This document shows positions 24,846 through 33,802 of a DNA stretch of 64,000 nt, piece by piece (the stretch's first letter is position 1; each line of letters begins with the position of its first letter). This DNA is from Kiritimatiellia bacterium. Its GTDB lineage: Bacteria; Verrucomicrobiota; Kiritimatiellia; JAAZAB01. The translations under genes and the position numbers were made by a program. The stretch covers positions 1-64,000 of the forward strand of contig JAQUMN010000011.1 in the NCBI GenBank assembly GCA_028718125.1, read 5' to 3'. Under the pieces are notes generated by a model, which had not been told where the DNA came from, did not search any database, and saw nothing but the letters and a program-made list of their open reading frames with translations.

Positions 24846-26711
24846 ATGAAAAAACAAATTATTGCCTGGAACCCCGCCGCCGTCAAAGACCCGCAAATCC
24901 GGAAGCTGCTGTCTACGCTCGGCGAACACTATCCGTTAGTTGCAAACGGCAAAGGGCTGGAACTTACGCCGATCCTCGGGAAAAAAGGACTGCGGGTGCG
25001 CCGTGCAAACGGGCGGGCGGAAGTAACCGCAGGCACAATCAGCCAGCTCGCGCGCGGTGTCGGCATGCTGCTTTCCGGGACCGTAGGCAAAAATCGGACC
25101 GTAACGGAAAAAACCGTCTTTCAAACAGCCGGTTTGATGCTTGATTGCTGCCGGAACTCGGTCCTGAAGGTCGATTATGTGAAGGAATGGCTGCGCCGCG
25201 CTGCCTTGATGGGCTACAACCTGATGATGCTTTACACCAAGGACACCTACGAGCTGCCCGGCGAGGAATGTTTCGGTTATCTGCGCGGCCGTTACGCCGC
25301 CGCGGAGTTGAAGGAAATCGACGAATATGCCGGACGTCTGGGGATTGAAATGGTGGGTTGCATCCAGGCGCTCGGGCACCTGGAACCGGTTTTACGCTGG
25401 CCAAGATATCGTGCGATCACGGACACGGCCGCGGAACTATTGACTACGGAGGAAAAATCATACGAATTGATCAACAAGATGCTGGATTTCTATGGCAGTG
25501 TTTTCAAAAGCAGGCGCATTCACCTTGGAATGGATGAAACCCACGGCCTAGGGCGCGGGCGTTATATGGATTTAAACGGTTACCGACGGCCTTTTGATAT
25601 TTACATCGACCACCTGAACCGGGTTGTGGGCGAATGCAACAAGCGCAAGCTGACGCCCATGATCTGGTCGGATATGTTTTTCCGGATGGGAAGCAAGACC
25701 ATGGCTTATTATGATACCAAAGCCGTGACACCGCAGGATATCATTGACAAGATTCCGCGCGAGGTACAGCTGACTTACTGGGATTATTTTCACAAGGACA
25801 AGGAATTTTACCGGGAATGGATCCAGCGGCATCGCAAGCTGGGTTCGCTTCCGGTCATGGCATCGGGAATATGGACATGGCCGGTGTTCTGGTACAACCA
25901 CCGGCAAACCGTGCAAACCGTCCGTCCCTGCATCGAAGCCTGCATCCAGGAAGGCGTGGAGGAAATCATCTTCACGATGTGGGGCGACGACGGCGGCTAC
26001 TGCGACTGGAGCTCCGCCCTGGCGGGGGCTTGCTATGCCGCGGAAAAAATCTTCGCCTCCGGCGAACCCGGGGACAAGTTGCTCGAGAAAAAATTCGCGG
26101 CGATATGCGGCGGCAGCTATCGGGCGCACGTGATCGCGGCGGAGATAACACAGGATACGGAAAAAGACAAGGTCTCCGCAACGGCTGTGCTCTGGGACGA
26201 TCCTCTGCTTGGAATTTATCGCAAGGATCAGGAAGTTAATTTCGGCCCGGGTTTCTGGCACAGGATCGCCAAACACTACCGCGGACTTGAAACCGCGCTG
26301 CGCAAATATCCGGATGGCGGCGCCGGAAGCATCCGCAACATCCGCGGATTGATTGCGCTGCTGCAAAGTAAAATTCAGGCGAACTTGGCCGTGGCCGGCG
26401 CATATGGAACGCGCAACAAGAAGCAGCTGGCCAGCGCCCGGAAACTGATTGCCAAAACGATCAGGGCGACGGCTGACTTTGAAAAAAGCTGCCGGAAACT
26501 ATGGTATGTAAGAAACAAAACTTTCGGGTACGAGGTGATGCAGATCAGGCTGGCCGGGCAGGCCGCCCGATGGCGCGAATTGGACCAGCGCCTGCAGGAT
26601 CTTGCCGACGAAAAAATCGACTCCATCCCCGAGCTTGAGGAAAAGACGGTTGAACGCGTCGGAATCAACAGCACGTATCATTTTCTGGCCACCGCCTCGG
26701 TCTATTTCTAA
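24846..26711 (+). CDS. glycoside hydrolase family 20 (beta-N-acetylhexosaminidase-like)
   Basis: A 621-residue protein without a signal peptide, so cytoplasmic. A GH20b-like N-domain (to about 90) precedes a TIM barrel starting at GLMLDCCRNSVLKVDYVKEWL. The catalytic Asp-Glu pair is Asp230-Glu231 in HLGMDETHG. FTMWGDDGGYCDW near residue 380 forms part of the substrate pocket. A helical C-domain follows. It should release terminal GlcNAc/GalNAc from imported oligosaccharides. The gene starts 25 nt after the MurQ/GckR-like gene and is surely in its operon. Confidence 0.88.
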   Translation: MKKQIIAWNPAAVKDPQIRKLLSTLGEHYPLVANGKGLELTPILGKKGLRVRRANGRAEVTAGTISQLARGVGMLLSGTVGKNRTVTEKTVFQTAGLMLDCCRNSVLKVDYVKEWLRRAALMGYNLMMLYTKDTYELPGEECFGYLRGRYAAAELKEIDEYAGRLGIEMVGCIQALGHLEPVLRWPRYRAITDTAAELLTTEEKSYELINKMLDFYGSVFKSRRIHLGMDETHGLGRGRYMDLNGYRRPFDIYIDHLNRVVGECNKRKLTPMIWSDMFFRMGSKTMAYYDTKAVTPQDIIDKIPREVQLTYWDYFHKDKEFYREWIQRHRKLGSLPVMASGIWTWPVFWYNHRQTVQTVRPCIEACIQEGVEEIIFTMWGDDGGYCDWSSALAGACYAAEKIFASGEPGDKLLEKKFAAICGGSYRAHVIAAEITQDTEKDKVSATAVLWDDPLLGIYRKDQEVNFGPGFWHRIAKHYRGLETALRKYPDGGAGSIRNIRGLIALLQSKIQANLAVAGAYGTRNKKQLASARKLIAKTIRATADFEKSCRKLWYVRNKTFGYEVMQIRLAGQAARWRELDQRLQDLADEKIDSIPELEEKTVERVGINSTYHFLATASVYF

Positions 26712-26800
26712 ACATGCTCCCGGCAGAACGGCAATATTCGATTGTAACAGGACGGAAACCGGGGGACAGGTTGATTTATCGTGCCGCGCACCTTGCCATG

Positions 26801-26828
26801 AAAAAAAGGACCGGATCATTTTCCGGCC
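26801..26828 (-). terminator. imperfect terminator downstream of the unknown gene ending at 26891
   Basis: Read on the minus strand, a GGCCGGA / TCCGGTCC stem with one bulged base and a short loop is followed by seven T. It is correctly placed 63 nt after the stop at 26891 and also lies after the convergent GH20 gene. Confidence 0.6.
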
Positions 26829-26890
26829 TTTACCGGGAAAAACTTTTAAACCCGCACGCGGCCGGGAAATCTGAACCGGCCGCCGAAGTT

Positions 26891-27589
26891 TCACTTCGCC
26901 TGCTGGCGAACGAGGGCAAAAAAGCGGTCTTCGTATTCCTCGAACAGCCCGTAACGGCGCAGTTTAAGCCCCAAGAGTTTGACCAGCGCAGGATCGCGGC
27001 TGGCCAGCAGGAAGTGGTGTTCGATATCGGCGCGTACGCCCTTGGGCACGCCGTTGGCATCGTCCCAGAGCCGGTGGCGGTTGAGATCCTGGACATTGCG
27101 CGGTACGGATTGGCGAATGACATCCACCATGAATTTCAGCAGGCAGACATCCCACGGATCGTCCACGCCGAGAATGACGCCTGTCAGCGGATCCTTTTTC
27201 TCCTTGGCGCTTTTTTTCACCTGCTCCAGGATTTCGGCTACGTTGCCGGTGACCACCTGTTCGCTGATCTCGTTTTTTTGCACCTTGAAGCCGTATTCCA
27301 GCATGCGCAAGTCCTTGGCGTGCTCGCGCAGCCATTCGACATACTGGTTGGCCTGTTCGCCGAAGCCTTCCAGCATTTCGCTGGCGTAGCAGCTCGGTGT
27401 AATGATCTGCGGCTGATGCGACTGAATGGTCCCTTCCCGGACCCGGATGCGATTGACGGAATCCATCAGTTCGCTCACCAGGTGGTAATGCAGATGGGTG
27501 GCGCCGAATGTCTCCAGATAATTGGTCGGCATCATCACCACTTCGGTGTTGTTCACCGCATACCAGAAATTATGGGGCTTGATTTCCAT
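26891..27589 (-). CDS. conserved protein of unknown function
   Basis: A 232-residue soluble protein that I do not recognise. ATG 27589 is chosen because GGCGGGA precedes it. The open frame extends another 75 codons into palindromic repeats and should be ignored. The sequence has no Cys cluster or nucleotide motif. It starts MEIKPHNFWYAVNNTEVV, has a His-rich THLHYHLV, and a middle amphipathic helical part (EMLEGFGEQANQYVEWLREH..VAEILEQVKKSAKEK). The end segment HHFLLASRDPALVKLLGLKLRRYG is distinctive. It reads as a genuine folded protein, with its own start and terminator. Confidence 0.7.
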   Translation of the reverse strand: MEIKPHNFWYAVNNTEVVMMPTNYLETFGATHLHYHLVSELMDSVNRIRVREGTIQSHQPQIITPSCYASEMLEGFGEQANQYVEWLREHAKDLRMLEYGFKVQKNEISEQVVTGNVAEILEQVKKSAKEKKDPLTGVILGVDDPWDVCLLKFMVDVIRQSVPRNVQDLNRHRLWDDANGVPKGVRADIEHHFLLASRDPALVKLLGLKLRRYGLFEEYEDRFFALVRQQAK

Positions 27590-27656
27590 ATCCCGCCTGA
27601 TTGTCGCCCTTGCACTATCCTTGTCAAGACTGAAACCAGCGGCGTCGCAGTCCCGA

Positions 27657-27777
27657 CAGGGCTGCGTCATCCATGCCAAAACCAGCGGCGTCGCGGAGCT
27701 CCGCCCTCCAATATCGTGAAAATATTGGCATTCATGGAGGGTCGAGCTCCCGCGAGACCGTTCTTGACGCAGCCCTG
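27657..27777. repeat. BIME-like composite palindromic element A
   Basis: The outer perfect 13-bp inverted repeat is CAGGGCTGCGTCA (27657-27669) and TGACGCAGCCCTG (27765-27777). Inside, two REP-like units face opposite ways: TGGAGGGCGGAGCTCCGCG on the minus strand from 27710, and TGGAGGGTCGAGCTCCCGCG on the plus strand from 27735. Confidence 0.8.
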
Positions 27778-27788
27778 GCAGTTCCGAT

Positions 27789-27919
27789 ACGGCTGTGTCA
27801 TTCTCGCGGCTCACCAGGAACGGTTCGCCCTACCCGGCGCGATTTCTTCGGAAATGGTAGGGCGAGGCGTCTCGTCGAGCCGTCTGAAAACATCCTTTTT
27901 ACGAGAATGACGCAGCCGT
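27789..27919. repeat. BIME-like composite palindromic element B
   Basis: The outer 18-bp inverted repeat ACGGCTGTGTCATTCTCG (27789-27806) pairs with 27902-27919 with one mismatch. The inner opposed units are GGTAGGGCGAACCGTTCC (minus, from 27834) and GGTAGGGCGAGGCGTCTCG (plus, from 27856). The architecture is the same as element A with different inner sequence. Confidence 0.8.
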
Positions 27920-27996
27920 GCGCCGCTGTGCGTAGCGACCAAGTTTAGATTTGCATGATCCTCACTCTTCATAGATAATATCTTGGCATTATAAAT

Positions 27997-28090
27997 ACCC
28001 AATATTCAATAAGGAATGTCCAAATCCCAAGTGAATGTTCCCGTATTTCATTGGATATTGGGTGTTGAGTGTGGGGAATTGGATGTTCAA
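27997..28090. repeat. heptad repeat arms upstream of dCMP deaminase
   Basis: The left arm has units ACCCAAT, ATTCAAT, AAGGAAT (27997-28018). The right arm, read on the minus strand from 28090, gives AACATCC, AATTCCC, CACACTC, AACACCC, AATATCC. The arms are partly complementary. Confidence 0.65.
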
Positions 28091-28108
28091 CTGTTCGTAT
28101 TAGGCTGA

Positions 28109-28600
28109 ATGATTATGAAAAAAAACACCAAGACCCGTCCGGACTGGGACACGTACTTCATGGACATTGCCCAGGTGGTCAAGCGGCGGAGCAACTGCAG
28201 CCGGCGCGACGTGGCTGCCCTGATTGTCAAGGACCGGCGCATCATCTCCACGGGCTACAACGGCACGCCGAGCGGAATCAAGAACTGCTTCGAGGGCGGG
28301 TGCCCCCGCTGTGCCAGCAATACGCCCTCCGGCGAGCGCCTGGGCGAATGCATTTGCGCCCACGCCGAGGAAAATGCCATCATCCAGGCGGCCTGCTACG
28401 GCGTGGCCCTGCGCGGCGCCACCCTGTATTGCACGGACAGCCCATGCCTGCTCTGCGCCAAAATGATCGTGACCGCCGGAATCAAGGAAGTGGTGTTCGA
28501 ATCGACCTACCGGTTCAGCGCGCAGGCCGCGCACCTGCTCAAAACCGCGCTCATCCGCTGCCGGCAGTTTAAGCGCAAGGGAAAAAAACCGGCGCGATGA
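28109..28600 (+). CDS. deoxycytidylate (dCMP) deaminase
   Basis: A 163-residue zinc enzyme converting dCMP to dUMP, the substrate for thymidylate synthesis. The zinc site is His85 with catalytic Glu87 in CAHAEENAI, and Cys113/Cys116 in SPCLLCAK. The additional GCPRCASNTPSG insertion is typical of the dCMP deaminase / ComEB family. ATG 28109 and ATG 28115 are both possible starts. The gene is single, preceded by a repeat-rich spacer. A ThyA-like gene lies 19 kb downstream but is not linked. Confidence 0.93.
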   Translation: MIMKKNTKTRPDWDTYFMDIAQVVKRRSNCSRRDVAALIVKDRRIISTGYNGTPSGIKNCFEGGCPRCASNTPSGERLGECICAHAEENAIIQAACYGVALRGATLYCTDSPCLLCAKMIVTAGIKEVVFESTYRFSAQAAHLLKTALIRCRQFKRKGKKPAR

Positions 28601-28670
28601 TCTGAGCCGACCAATTCACCGGAGCCGCGCAACCCGGGAGCAACCGCCCGCCGCCGGCATGATTGCCGCG

Positions 28671-30533
28671 CTATTTCCGCCCGGACTTAAAGATATCCGC
28701 AATCTGACCGTCGTTTAACGCCACGGGCAATAATTGTATGCTTTCGATTGTGCCGTTAAAAAATCCGGCGCCGTTTGCAATTTTTCCGAGGGTCACCGGA
28801 GTGGAGTTGGCGCAAAGCGCGCCGCGGGCCGGCTGCCGGTTGACCATTTTGCCGTCGATATAGAGCATGACTGCCTGGCCGTCATAAACTCCGGCCAGAT
28901 GATGCCGCCCGGCCGCAATAATCCGGTTGGCCCTGGCGGAGAAAACGCCCCGGTCGGTGTTGATCGTAAACGTCGCCCCGGGCAAGGCGGCGCAAAGTCC
29001 ACCGTTATGGCCGTAATCGGTGAGGCGCAGAATATACGAAGCATCCGTGCCCGCTGTGTCGTAGCGCAGCACGCGCCCATGTCCGCAGATTTTTTCGGTT
29101 TTTTCATACATTACGCCGTCATGCCACGGGGCAAAATAGAGGTAGCGCCCATCGCTTGCTCCGGCGTTATAGCCCACGGTTTTCAGCCCGGATATCTCGC
29201 TCGCGTCCGCCAGGCGCCAGGCGGCCTTGTCGCTAAAACTCTGGAGCGTGTCGTAGCGGCTGACGATGCCATGGAACTTCATCCTTAGATTTCCCGTTCC
29301 CGGACTCCAATCAATGAACGGCGTAAAATAGACGAATCGGCCATCATAGAAACCTCCGTCATAGCCGACGTAGGGCGCCCCGATCTGTTCTTTCAGATTT
29401 AAACGGCTCCAGGAAGAGCTCTTCTCGAAGTCGCCGGAAATGTCATAGCGCACAACGTCGTGCTGTTTATATGGCCCGAAATAGACAAACCGGCCGTCGA
29501 ATACCGGCCCGACACACATATTGAGGCCTTCGGGCCGGAAATATTTCCAACTGCTCTTTTCCGTGAAGGGTTTGGTGGTATCGAACCGCACCACCCTTTT
29601 GCCGATAATCGGCGCATAATAAAGGTAGCGGCCGTCGAAGGCGATGCCGTCCAGATCGACCTTATCTTCCCTGGCGGCAGCAGCATCCCCGGGCGGTTCC
29701 AGTCCGGGCAGGGTGGTTAATTCGAACACTTCATAACTTGACCGCTGATCGAAAGGCTTGGTGATATCGTAGCGCAAAGCCGGCGCCGGCCAACCTTGGG
29801 CTTTGGAATTATCCTCGTTTTTGCCGGGCGCAAAATAGACGAACCGGCCGTCAAAAGCGCAGCCCTGGTATGAATTGTTCAGGCCGACGTCGAAAGCCGA
29901 CCAGCTGCCTCCTTCCTTGAACGGCCGGCGCGTGTCGTAGCGCAGCACGCGCGTATGATAATTTGTGCCGTCCGTGCGCGGCGTGAAATAAATATACGCG
30001 CCGTCAAAGGCGGCGCCGTAAAAACCGCGCGTTGTCAGCCCGCTGGTTTTTTCGGCGTCGTAACCTTGCCAGCTTTTTTCATCCATAAACGGCGCATGCG
30101 TGTCATAGCGCAGCACGCGCCCATGCCGGCGTGTGGCATCATGCTGGGGAACGAAATAAATGTAGCGGCCGTCGAACACGGCGCCGAGGAACCCAGTTGT
30201 GTCGAGTCCATCGGTTTTGCCGGCGTCAAACGCATCGAACGCATTGAATTTTTCCTTCAGCATCCATTTGGACACAATGGTTTGCATGCGTTCGGCCACA
30301 ATGTCCTCGGCCCGGATCCAGGCCGAGACGGTCATCGCTTGCTTGAGCTGAACCCGGGCGGCTTCCTTCCATTCCTGTCCGCTTTTTCCGTCGAAACTTA
30401 TCGGCCCGGTCTTGGGTCCATCGGCATTCTTCATGATGTCTCCCCGTGGTTGATCGGCCGCAGAGCCGGCGTTCATCGCCATGGCCGCCGTTAAAGCCGT
30501 CACCCATAATTTTACTTTCGTTGTCCCGCTCAT
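28671..30533 (-). CDS. secreted protein: LamG-like domain interrupted by a propeller-like repeat array
   Basis: A 620-residue protein with a signal peptide (VKLWVTALTAAMAMNAGSAAD). The N-terminal part contains the first half of a LamG/concanavalin-type jellyroll (ISFDGKSGQEW..AMTVSAWIRAEDI..QTIVSKW). At the C-terminus the jellyroll resumes (RIIAAGRHHLAGVYDGQAVM and LYIDGKMVNRQ). Between them are about eight repeats of the FDGRYIYFVP ... GRVLRYDT ... PF..SW type, expected to form a beta-propeller. It probably binds or processes extracellular polysaccharide. The ATG overlaps the stop of the upstream propeller gene as TAATG, so the two were co-translated. Confidence 0.75.
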   Translation of the reverse strand: MSGTTKVKLWVTALTAAMAMNAGSAADQPRGDIMKNADGPKTGPISFDGKSGQEWKEAARVQLKQAMTVSAWIRAEDIVAERMQTIVSKWMLKEKFNAFDAFDAGKTDGLDTTGFLGAVFDGRYIYFVPQHDATRRHGRVLRYDTHAPFMDEKSWQGYDAEKTSGLTTRGFYGAAFDGAYIYFTPRTDGTNYHTRVLRYDTRRPFKEGGSWSAFDVGLNNSYQGCAFDGRFVYFAPGKNEDNSKAQGWPAPALRYDITKPFDQRSSYEVFELTTLPGLEPPGDAAAAREDKVDLDGIAFDGRYLYYAPIIGKRVVRFDTTKPFTEKSSWKYFRPEGLNMCVGPVFDGRFVYFGPYKQHDVVRYDISGDFEKSSSWSRLNLKEQIGAPYVGYDGGFYDGRFVYFTPFIDWSPGTGNLRMKFHGIVSRYDTLQSFSDKAAWRLADASEISGLKTVGYNAGASDGRYLYFAPWHDGVMYEKTEKICGHGRVLRYDTAGTDASYILRLTDYGHNGGLCAALPGATFTINTDRGVFSARANRIIAAGRHHLAGVYDGQAVMLYIDGKMVNRQPARGALCANSTPVTLGKIANGAGFFNGTIESIQLLPVALNDGQIADIFKSGRK

Positions 30534-32095
30534 TATTCCTCCCGTTCGGCGGATGGAATCCGCAACAAAACGACCGCGCAATGTCCCCAGAAATCAACGC
30601 CCAGTTTTTCCGTCGTTTCGATAAAGGCCCCGTTCCAGACCATGAAAATATTTTCGCCCTTGTCGTCCAGTTTGAGCGAATATGACCCGGCCGGCAGATA
30701 ACCATATTTCTCATGGTAATAGGGATGCAGAAATGCCAGCACTTTTTTCGTTCCGGTCTTGATGTCGTATTGGATTACCGGCGAGAAACTTTGCTCGGAC
30801 CTTAAGCTGTAATAAAGATACCGCCCGCCCGGACTACGCTCAAGCGAGCAGGCAAAACGGCCATCGCCCGGCCAATTCAATCCCTTGTCGCTGATTTCCT
30901 CGCTATCGGGGTTGAACGTAAAAAGTTCGCCGGCTTCGGTCAGGCACCAGAAGAGACCGTCAGGACCGCGCTCGCGGGTATGGCCGCGCAGCCGGGACCC
31001 GGGCGCCGGATTCGCAGGCATGTGACAATCGAGGAGCGTAAAACGCTTGGTGGCGTAATCGTAACGGATCATGCGCTGGAGCTTGTCGCCCGGATCGCCG
31101 TTTGATGTATAGGCGCGCCCGGATTTGGAATCCACCAGGAGGGCGCGATTTTGCCAGACCATACCCTGGGGCAGATACCCCGCCCATTCGGCCTTTTGCA
31201 TGTTAATATTCCAGGCCAGGAATTCATTGCGGAAGCTGACCGCATACATTACGCCGCGCTGCGTATCAACGCGGTGATAGGACCAGGAAGTGCGCGGCAA
31301 CGGCGCGCCGTAATCCACGTATTCCCCGGTCACCGGGTCATAGCTGACAATATGGCCCCCATCATAGCCGGTGGCATAATCCTGTTCGGAAGGCTAGGGA
31401 AACTTAGCCCAGTAAGTGCAGAACCAGAGGTGCGGGCGCGGCAGGTCATTGCTCCGGTAAAAATCAAGCCAGCCGTGGATGATGCCGTCGCCAAACCTGG
31501 TCTTGTCCCGGCCGGCCGACAAGTTGTATTCCGGCAGGCATTTTGCCTTCCGGGCCACCGGATCGTATTCGATCATAAAGAGATGGGCGTCATACGTCCC
31601 ATGATCGGCGACCGCCGTATAGAATTTGTTGGCCGCGGAATCATATTCGGACTGGCAATAATTGCCCCACCACCCGGACCTATATTGATTGTGGTAGACG
31701 CGTATCCAGCGCGGCTCCACCGGAATGATCGTAAAATCAATTTCCGGCGGGGCTGTGGCCACCACCAGATCTTTGCCCATAAACTGTTTGAGCGGCTCGG
31801 GGACTTCCAGCATTTTCGGCGAGCAATCGATCGCCGTCCGGCCGGAATAAAGCATATTGCTCTTATCGAGGCTTTCGGCGACTTCCTTGCGCGTCAATAC
31901 TTCCTTGCAAGGCGCCTCCGGCTCCCGCAGCCGGACACGGCCCTCGTAAACAACGCCATAATTTCCGATGCGGCCCGGGGTCATATGGATTCCTTTATCC
32001 TCATGATTGGCGGCGGGCACAGGATTTGTCGCTCCGACAGCAATCCACACCGGCAGGATTGCCAGGCCAAGCGCAATTCTTTTAACTTGATTAAT
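30533..32095 (-). pseudogene. secreted propeller-type protein gene interrupted by an in-frame TAG
   Basis: One frame of about 520 codons is broken only by TAG at 31396-31394 (..WAKFP stop PSEQDYATGYDGGH..). Downstream a GTG at 31333 could restart. Both halves look like one beta-propeller (YCQSEYDSAANKFYTAV, RGVMYAVSFRNEFLAW, DSKSGRAYTSNGDPGDKL, RSPGGRYLYYSLRS). The codons before the first possible GTG (32050) encode a good signal peptide (NQVKRIALGLAILPVWIAVG). The natural start position (32095) is ATT, not ATG, and AAAGG lies upstream of it. So the start codon and one internal codon both appear damaged. The 3' end overlaps the next gene by one base. Confidence 0.7.
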
Positions 32096-32215
32096 ACCGG
32101 CCGCCTTTCGACTTGATGAATCCTGTTGCGTCTTTAAGCACCGGATTTGCGCATGCCCAACGCCGGCCTTTTGATGCCTTAAACGTAGGGTGGATTTATT
32201 TTTTATTCGAATCCA

Positions 32216-33652
32216 CTAACGCGAGGCAGCCGGCAATACACGGCCGCTTTTGTCCTTCCATTCGTTTACGGCCCGCCAATAAAAGGCCGCATCGGCGGTT
32301 TCCGGGTCGGCATCCGCCCGGATGGTGAATTGCCGGCCGGTAATCTCCTCTATCCTGCATTTTATCCCCGCACCCGCGGTGTCCGCGGCAGAGACGTGCA
32401 CCACGGCGGGCGGAGCGGCCAAGCCGTGCTCGACGACAACCGCGTTCGTTCCGCCAGCCAAAACAGCCATGCCCGCATTGTCCGTCAAAGTGGTCTGGTT
32501 CGAGTCCCAGATGATATTCCCTGCCGAATTTGTGACGGCGGATTTGTAAAACCAGTTGCCGGTGATTTGAACAGGCCATTGGCCGGCGGGATTTATTTTC
32601 AGGGGGCTGCTGATCAGCATGTTATCCTCGAACATGATGCCCTGTCCCTGGATTTCCACCGCGACCCCGCTAAAGATATTGTTGTGAACCATATCCATGT
32701 TGCCTTGGATCCTCACGGACCCGGATTGGCCGTTGTTGATGACCATATTCCCCGCAATGACCCCGTTGCGCCTGTACCGCCAGTTGTTGATCGCATGCGA
32801 GCGGATCTCCCCGCCGGCGGCGACCAGGATCTTGTTGTTGATGATGTGGTAGTTATTGCAGGCGTCGGTCGAAAAACCAAAACCGGCTTTCTCCCCGTCT
32901 TTCACCTGCAAGGTGCATCCCTCGATACGCCCGTAAGAATCGAGGAGTTCGACGACATGGCTGCCGAAATTGCCCGTGAAAAAGCAGCCAAGGACTTCGA
33001 TAACGTCACCGGACAGCATGACGGCCATCAGCCGGCAGTTTTCAATATGACAATTCTCCACCCGGATATTACGGGGCGGGTAAATCGGGTGGCGACCTCT
33101 CACGCGCGTTTTTCCGATCGCCTTCACACCGTTACAGCCATTCCAGCCTTCGCTCCGGAGCCGGGTATGGTTGGTACCGTTGCCGTTGATATACAGGTCG
33201 CGGATGGTTACATCGCGTATGTTGTCGCCGTAAATCCAGATCACGTTGATATTGGTCAAGCCGCCCTGCAGGATCAAGCGGGTGCCGCTTCCGGCGCCGG
33301 TCAATAAAACATTGCCGCGATGGATACTGACGCCGCCGTATGTGCCTTCCACGCCGCCGATGCTGTACGTGCCCTCGGCCAGGCGCACATTGCCGCCGTT
33401 CGCCGGCAGGGCGGCAATGGCCGTGTTGATCACGAGGTGGTCGTCCCGGCCCGGGCAAACGTAATCGGCCTGCGCCCTGGCCTGCTCCGGTGAATCGGCG
33501 GCCGCCACGACAAACGCCGCGGTGCGCGCCGCGGGGATCACCTGCTTTTCCGCCGCCGCGGCCAAGGCCCCGCACATCAGCAATGCCGGCAACAGACCGC
33601 GCCGCGCTGCGCGATATTTCCCCGAAATCCCACTTGCCTTCAATAATTTCAT
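32216..33652 (-). CDS. secreted right-handed beta-helix protein (pectate-lyase-like fold), paralogue 1
   Basis: A 478-residue protein with a GAGGAGG ribosome binding site and a Sec signal peptide (GLLPALLMCGALAAAAE). An N-terminal cap (DDHLVINTAIAALPANGGNVRLAEGTY) leads into parallel beta-helix coils rich in N-x-x-I/V turns (VENCHIENCRLMAV, NNYHIINNKI, VIAGNMVINN, MVHNNIFSG). A C-terminal beta domain follows (VVHVSAADTAGAG...FYWRAVNEW). It probably binds or cleaves an extracellular polysaccharide. Catalytic residues cannot be assigned. It is about 80% identical to the next gene upstream. A hairpin (GTGGATT/AATCCAC) follows the stop. Confidence 0.82.
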   Translation of the reverse strand: MKLLKASGISGKYRAARRGLLPALLMCGALAAAAEKQVIPAARTAAFVVAAADSPEQARAQADYVCPGRDDHLVINTAIAALPANGGNVRLAEGTYSIGGVEGTYGGVSIHRGNVLLTGAGSGTRLILQGGLTNINVIWIYGDNIRDVTIRDLYINGNGTNHTRLRSEGWNGCNGVKAIGKTRVRGRHPIYPPRNIRVENCHIENCRLMAVMLSGDVIEVLGCFFTGNFGSHVVELLDSYGRIEGCTLQVKDGEKAGFGFSTDACNNYHIINNKILVAAGGEIRSHAINNWRYRRNGVIAGNMVINNGQSGSVRIQGNMDMVHNNIFSGVAVEIQGQGIMFEDNMLISSPLKINPAGQWPVQITGNWFYKSAVTNSAGNIIWDSNQTTLTDNAGMAVLAGGTNAVVVEHGLAAPPAVVHVSAADTAGAGIKCRIEEITGRQFTIRADADPETADAAFYWRAVNEWKDKSGRVLPAASR

Positions 33653-33802
33653 GGCGCCTCCTCAGATTTAGGCTTCATTGATCGCGGCCGCCTGCCGCGG
33701 GGACGAATCATGTTGCGTCTTTAAGCGCCGGATTTGCGCATGCCCAACGCCGGCCTTTTGGTGCTTTAAACAGGCGTGCGGATTTATTTTTGCGATACGC
33801 GA

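Larger units (their letters stand above)
27590..28108. other. 519-bp repeat-rich intergenic region
   Basis: No gene. It contains two composite palindromic elements (27657-27777 and 27789-27919), a 15-nt direct repeat AACCAGCGGCGTCGC (27634-27648 and 27680-27694) and a heptad tract near dCMP deaminase. Confidence 0.8.

Noticed and set aside
30533-31333. A separate gene starting at GTG 31333
   Set aside because: The frame continues upstream through a single TAG into the other half of the same propeller protein, and no ribosome binding site fits the GTG.
31394-31396. TAG as a pyrrolysine codon
   Set aside because: No pyl genes or PylT-like tRNA are in the window, the protein is not a methylamine methyltransferase, and the ATT start suggests decay.
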